64,000 nt of DNA from Lunatibacter salilacus (GTDB lineage Bacteria > Bacteroidota > Bacteroidia > Cytophagales > Cyclobacteriaceae): contig NZ_VOLC01000003.1 in the NCBI RefSeq assembly GCF_009797935.1, positions 1-64,000 on the forward strand, given 5' to 3'. Positions 61,076 to 64,000 of this stretch are shown one piece after another. Position 1 is the first letter of the stretch; every line of letters starts with the position of its first letter. Made by a program: the position numbers and the translations under genes. Below the pieces are notes generated by a model. That model saw only the letters and a program-made list of their open reading frames with translations, was not told the DNA's origin and ran no database searches.

Positions 61076-63583
61076 ATGAAAACGCAAAATTTAACATTAT
61101 TGGCCTTTTTTGTAATTTTTTTATCCACTGGCTGGGTAGCTGCCCAGCAAGCGGATAAAGGCCGAAAGGAATATCAAATTACAGGGAAAATCCTGGACAA
61201 GCAATCCCAGGAGCCAGTTTCCTATGCTTCCGTTATTTTGCTAGATGGCGAGAATGAGAAAAACATCGCAGGCGCCGTCGCCGATGAATCCGGCCAGTTT
61301 TTCATTACGGGATTTAAAGACGGCAAGTATAAACTCAGAGTTTCTTTTATGGGTTATTCGGCAGCAGATCCAAAAGAATTTACTGTTACCGCTAGCGATA
61401 ATTACTTTAATTTTGGGTCCATTTTTTTGGAGGAAGAATCAGTGGGTCTGCAGGAGGTTGTTGTCCAAGGCCAGCGACAGCTTATCGAAGAGCGGGTAGA
61501 CCGCACCATATATAATGCCGAAAACGATCTTACCACCATTGGCGGAGATGCAGCCGATGTATTAAGAAGGGTGCCGATGCTATCCGTTGACCTTGACGGA
61601 AACGTATCCATGAGGGGAAGCAGTAATATCTTGGTATTGATTGACGGCAGACAGTCGGCAATCGTAGCTAATAATATTGCTGAAGCGCTCAAGCAGATCC
61701 CTGCTGAGGAAATCAAATCTGTCGAGGTAATCACTTCTCCCTCTGCCAAATACGATGCGGAAGGCACTGGCGGTGTTATCAATATAATAACTAAAAAGAA
61801 TAAGCTTCAGGGGTTTTCTCTTAATGTGAACAGCAGCGCTGGCCTAAGAGGATCAAATTTAGGGGTCAATGCCAGTGCGAAAAAGGGAAGAATGGGTTGG
61901 AATCTGGGCGGGTTCGGTAGATCTGGATACAATATTTTGGGTTCTTTTGAAAACGAGCAGACGTTAATTGATCCCGATGGAATAAACACTCAAATTTCTC
62001 AGTCCGCTGATACAAGAAACAATATGCTGTTCGGCAGGTACAACCTGGGGTGGGATTTTGATATCAATAAGTACAATTTCATGACTGCGTCACTAAGCAC
62101 AGGTGTTCGCAATATGAGGAATAATCAAGACGGCCTATTAACAGAAACCTACAGGGAAGAAGTGTTGTTGAATTCACTCCTTCGGGATGTAGGAATGGAC
62201 AACCTATCTAATTCCTTTGACTTCAATTTCAACTACACCAAAACCTACGAGAAGCCACAGAAAGAATTTGCCATATCAACGCTTTATAGTAGAAACAATC
62301 TAACAAATGATTTTACCAATAGCCTCTACAATTCCTCATTTGATGAAATTGTTAGCAGAATAAGAAATGACAACGACGGCATCAACGAGGAATTTACTAT
62401 TCAGCTTGATTATGTTACCCCCTTGGGAGATGGCAAAAATCAAATTCTGGAGTACGGAGCCAAAAACATCCTTCGGAAAGCAATTAGTGATTTCAGTTAC
62501 TATGTTGCGGATGGAGCAGATGCACCTTTTGAAGAAGTAACGGATGTGGTTCGTTCAAATGAATTCAACTACGACCAGAATATTAGTGCAGGATATCTAT
62601 CCTTCACCCAGGGGTTTTTGGAAAATTATACCCTAAAAGCAGGGTTAAGGTATGAGTACACGACCATTCAGGCAGATTTTAAAAATTCTGAATTGCCAGC
62701 AGACATACCGGATTACGGTGTTTTTGTCCCAAGCGTAAATATAGGGAGAAAGCTGGGTAATGGTAATATGATCAAAGGAGCCTATAACAGAAGAATACAA
62801 CGGCCTTCTCTAACCTTCCTTAATCCAAACATTCAGGATGCCAATCCCCTACAGATTACACAAGGCAATCCCTTATTGGACCCTGAATTGACAGACAATT
62901 ATGAAATGTCATATAGCACTTATATTAAAGGATCCTCACTGAACTTCACCTCGTACTTTAGAAATACTACCGGATCCATACAGCCGCTAAGGACAGTTCA
63001 GGATGATGACATCATATTTACCACATATGAAAATATAGGTAGGGAGCAGGCATTTGGATTAAGTGTATTTTCCAACGTAAATGTCAGTGGTAAATTCTCC
63101 CTTAACGGAAGTGTTGATACGTATTATGCCAAATTGGATAATGGATTGGATGATCCTTTGTATGCGGCTTCAAATGAGGGTTTTGTGGTTAGCGGAAGAC
63201 TCTTCGGGAACTATACTCTTCCTAAAGATTGGCAAATACAAATGTTTTCATTCTACCGAGGCAGAACAGTCCAGCTACAGGGAACAGCAGGTGGATTTGG
63301 GATCTATAGTTTCAGTCTAAACAAACAGTTTAACGAAAAACGCGGTACGGTAGGATTTGGAGCTGAAAACTTTTTTACAACAGAATTCAGAATAAGGAAT
63401 GAATTGTTCACTCCGACCATTAGGCAGCAAAGCGTTACCTCCCTGAGAAATATGAATTTTAAGATTAACTTTTCCTATAGAATTGGAAAACTCAGCGTAG
63501 AAGGCACTCCAAGGAGAAAGAAAAGAGGGGTCACCAATGAAGACCTCAAAGAGGGTGGTGGTGGAACCATGATAGAAAATTGA
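61076..63583 (+). CDS. TonB-dependent receptor (outer-membrane beta-barrel family)
   Basis: The ATG at 61076 gives a clean signal peptide ending WVAAQQ; an in-frame TTG at 61034 is less likely. The 835-residue protein has a carboxypeptidase-like domain (YQITGKILDKQSQEPVSYAS), a plug with VVVQGQRQLIEERVDRTIYN and VEVITSPSAKYDAEGTGGVI, then an OMP-beta-brl barrel. It ends in a basic and Gly-rich tail (RRKKRGVTNED...), which is unusual because most barrels end in an aromatic residue. The plug type is common in receptors paired with LytS/LytT-like systems. Substrate unknown. Confidence 0.88.
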   Translation: MKTQNLTLLAFFVIFLSTGWVAAQQADKGRKEYQITGKILDKQSQEPVSYASVILLDGENEKNIAGAVADESGQFFITGFKDGKYKLRVSFMGYSAADPKEFTVTASDNYFNFGSIFLEEESVGLQEVVVQGQRQLIEERVDRTIYNAENDLTTIGGDAADVLRRVPMLSVDLDGNVSMRGSSNILVLIDGRQSAIVANNIAEALKQIPAEEIKSVEVITSPSAKYDAEGTGGVINIITKKNKLQGFSLNVNSSAGLRGSNLGVNASAKKGRMGWNLGGFGRSGYNILGSFENEQTLIDPDGINTQISQSADTRNNMLFGRYNLGWDFDINKYNFMTASLSTGVRNMRNNQDGLLTETYREEVLLNSLLRDVGMDNLSNSFDFNFNYTKTYEKPQKEFAISTLYSRNNLTNDFTNSLYNSSFDEIVSRIRNDNDGINEEFTIQLDYVTPLGDGKNQILEYGAKNILRKAISDFSYYVADGADAPFEEVTDVVRSNEFNYDQNISAGYLSFTQGFLENYTLKAGLRYEYTTIQADFKNSELPADIPDYGVFVPSVNIGRKLGNGNMIKGAYNRRIQRPSLTFLNPNIQDANPLQITQGNPLLDPELTDNYEMSYSTYIKGSSLNFTSYFRNTTGSIQPLRTVQDDDIIFTTYENIGREQAFGLSVFSNVNVSGKFSLNGSVDTYYAKLDNGLDDPLYAASNEGFVVSGRLFGNYTLPKDWQIQMFSFYRGRTVQLQGTAGGFGIYSFSLNKQFNEKRGTVGFGAENFFTTEFRIRNELFTPTIRQQSVTSLRNMNFKINFSYRIGKLSVEGTPRRKKRGVTNEDLKEGGGGTMIEN

Positions 63584-63604
63584 TAATTGATGGGTATTAA
63601 TAAC

Positions 63605-63640
63605 AAAAAGGCACCGTAATATTTACGGTGCTTTTTTTTA
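63605..63640. terminator. Terminator between the TonB receptor and pdhB
   Basis: GCACCGTAA and TTACGGTGC pair around TAT, with an A run before and T8 after. It serves both converging genes. Confidence 0.9.
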
Positions 63641-63665
63641 TTCTATTAAATAAGAAACTTTGTCT

Positions 63666-64000
63666 TTAATCTCTATACAATACTTTTTTGACAGCGTCAA
63701 TGGTGCGCTTTGCATTTGGAAGGGTAGCTTCGATGTAGACAGGAGAATAGCTCAAGGGAATATCCATGGAATTCACTCTCAAGATGGGAGCATCTAAATA
63801 ATCAAATGCCATTCGTTGAATGTTGAAAGCCAAGTCGGTGGCTATGGAGGCCAATGGGTTGGCTTCTTCCACGATCACACACCTGTTTGTCTTTTTTACA
63901 GACTGGATAACCGTATCATAATCAATCGGTTTTACGGTGCGTAAATCAATTATTTCTACTTCAATGCCATCCTTTGCCAATACTTCTGCAGCTTCATAGG
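63666..64000 (-). CDS. pdhB: Pyruvate dehydrogenase E1 component subunit beta, C-terminal part (runs off the window)
   Basis: The frame is open to the window edge, so the N-terminal two thirds are missing. The visible 111 residues are the transketolase C-terminal domain: AAEVLAKDGIEVEIIDLRTV, KPIDYDTVIQSVKKTNRCVI, VEEANPLASIATDLAFNIQ and a terminal helix AKRTIDAVKKVLY. This fits E1-beta of pyruvate dehydrogenase. A branched-chain E1-beta would look similar, so the exact subunit is probable rather than certain. Confidence 0.8.
   Translation of the reverse strand, partial: YEAAEVLAKDGIEVEIIDLRTVKPIDYDTVIQSVKKTNRCVIVEEANPLASIATDLAFNIQRMAFDYLDAPILRVNSMDIPLSYSPVYIEATLPNAKRTIDAVKKVLYRD

Overview
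The window comes from a Bacteroidota chromosome, most likely the order Cytophagales and probably a Cyclobacteriaceae-type organism. The reasons are a SusC/SusD pair, four TonB-dependent receptors in total, LytS/LytT-type signalling, DUF3347/DUF2490/DUF4386/CHRD proteins, A-rich start regions without strong Shine-Dalgarno sequences, and several promoters with the Bacteroidota -7 element TAnnTTTG. I saw no rRNA, tRNA, CRISPR array, intact insertion sequence or prophage.

Layout. 1-3.5 kb: copper-related locus (DUF3347 protein, multicopper oxidase fused to a beta-barrel domain, single-domain response regulator). 3.6-6.4 kb: decaying region with a frameshifted serine hydrolase and gene remnants. 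6.4-12.2 kb: nitroreductase and acetyltransferase, a cyclase-family gene with its Crp/Fnr-type regulator, a degenerate duplicate of that cyclase, and a large lipoprotein lying between the two copies. 12.6-14.3 kb: small AT-rich genes (two GNATs, a tautomerase). 15.0-20.8 kb: two more Crp/Fnr-type regulators interleaved with a DUF4386 protein, a TonB receptor and a DUF6326 protein. 20.9-26.3 kb: minus-strand exported hydrolases and envelope proteins. 27.4-35.8 kb: FtsX/MacB-type permease and a SusC/SusD/lipoprotein operon. 36-39.6 kb: ArsR-rhodanese regulator, a broken rhodanese/DsrE stretch, sterol-desaturase-family protein, esterase-like protein. 39.7-45.6 kb: minus-strand glycoside operon (GH106-type rhamnosidase, sugar isomerase-like protein, MFS transporter). 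45.7-53 kb: CHRD lipoprotein, FecA-like receptor, vanadium-haloperoxidase-type protein and a TolB-like/TPR regulator. 53.8-64 kb: membrane metalloprotease with TPRs, an unrecognised three-gene operon, ffh, a lipoprotein, LytT/LytS pair, TonB receptor, and the 3' end of pdhB at the edge.

Two signals are not covered by ordinary annotation. (1) Between 11.6 and 20.9 kb, six promoters carry a 14-bp near-palindrome (TTGACTTAAGTTAA type), each with its centre 33-34 bp upstream of the centre of a TAnnTTTG-like -7 element. This class II-like geometry recurs beside three Crp/Fnr paralogues and points to one local regulon. (2) A roughly 90-bp repeat occurs at three distant loci (window start, 14.35-14.55 kb, 48.59-48.99 kb). 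Each intact unit encodes a 27-30 residue peptide beginning MKSSMT. Units are chained head to tail through ATGA overlaps or 4-nt gaps, and two of the three arrays end exactly on the ATG of a gene for an exported protein. Neither is something I can match to a described system from memory. Both can be tested by simple genome-wide scans.

Pseudogenes are frequent (serine hydrolase, cyclase duplicate, rhodanese/DsrE, DUF2243 fragment, a C-terminally truncated membrane protein and several shorter remnants), so this is a region of active turnover.
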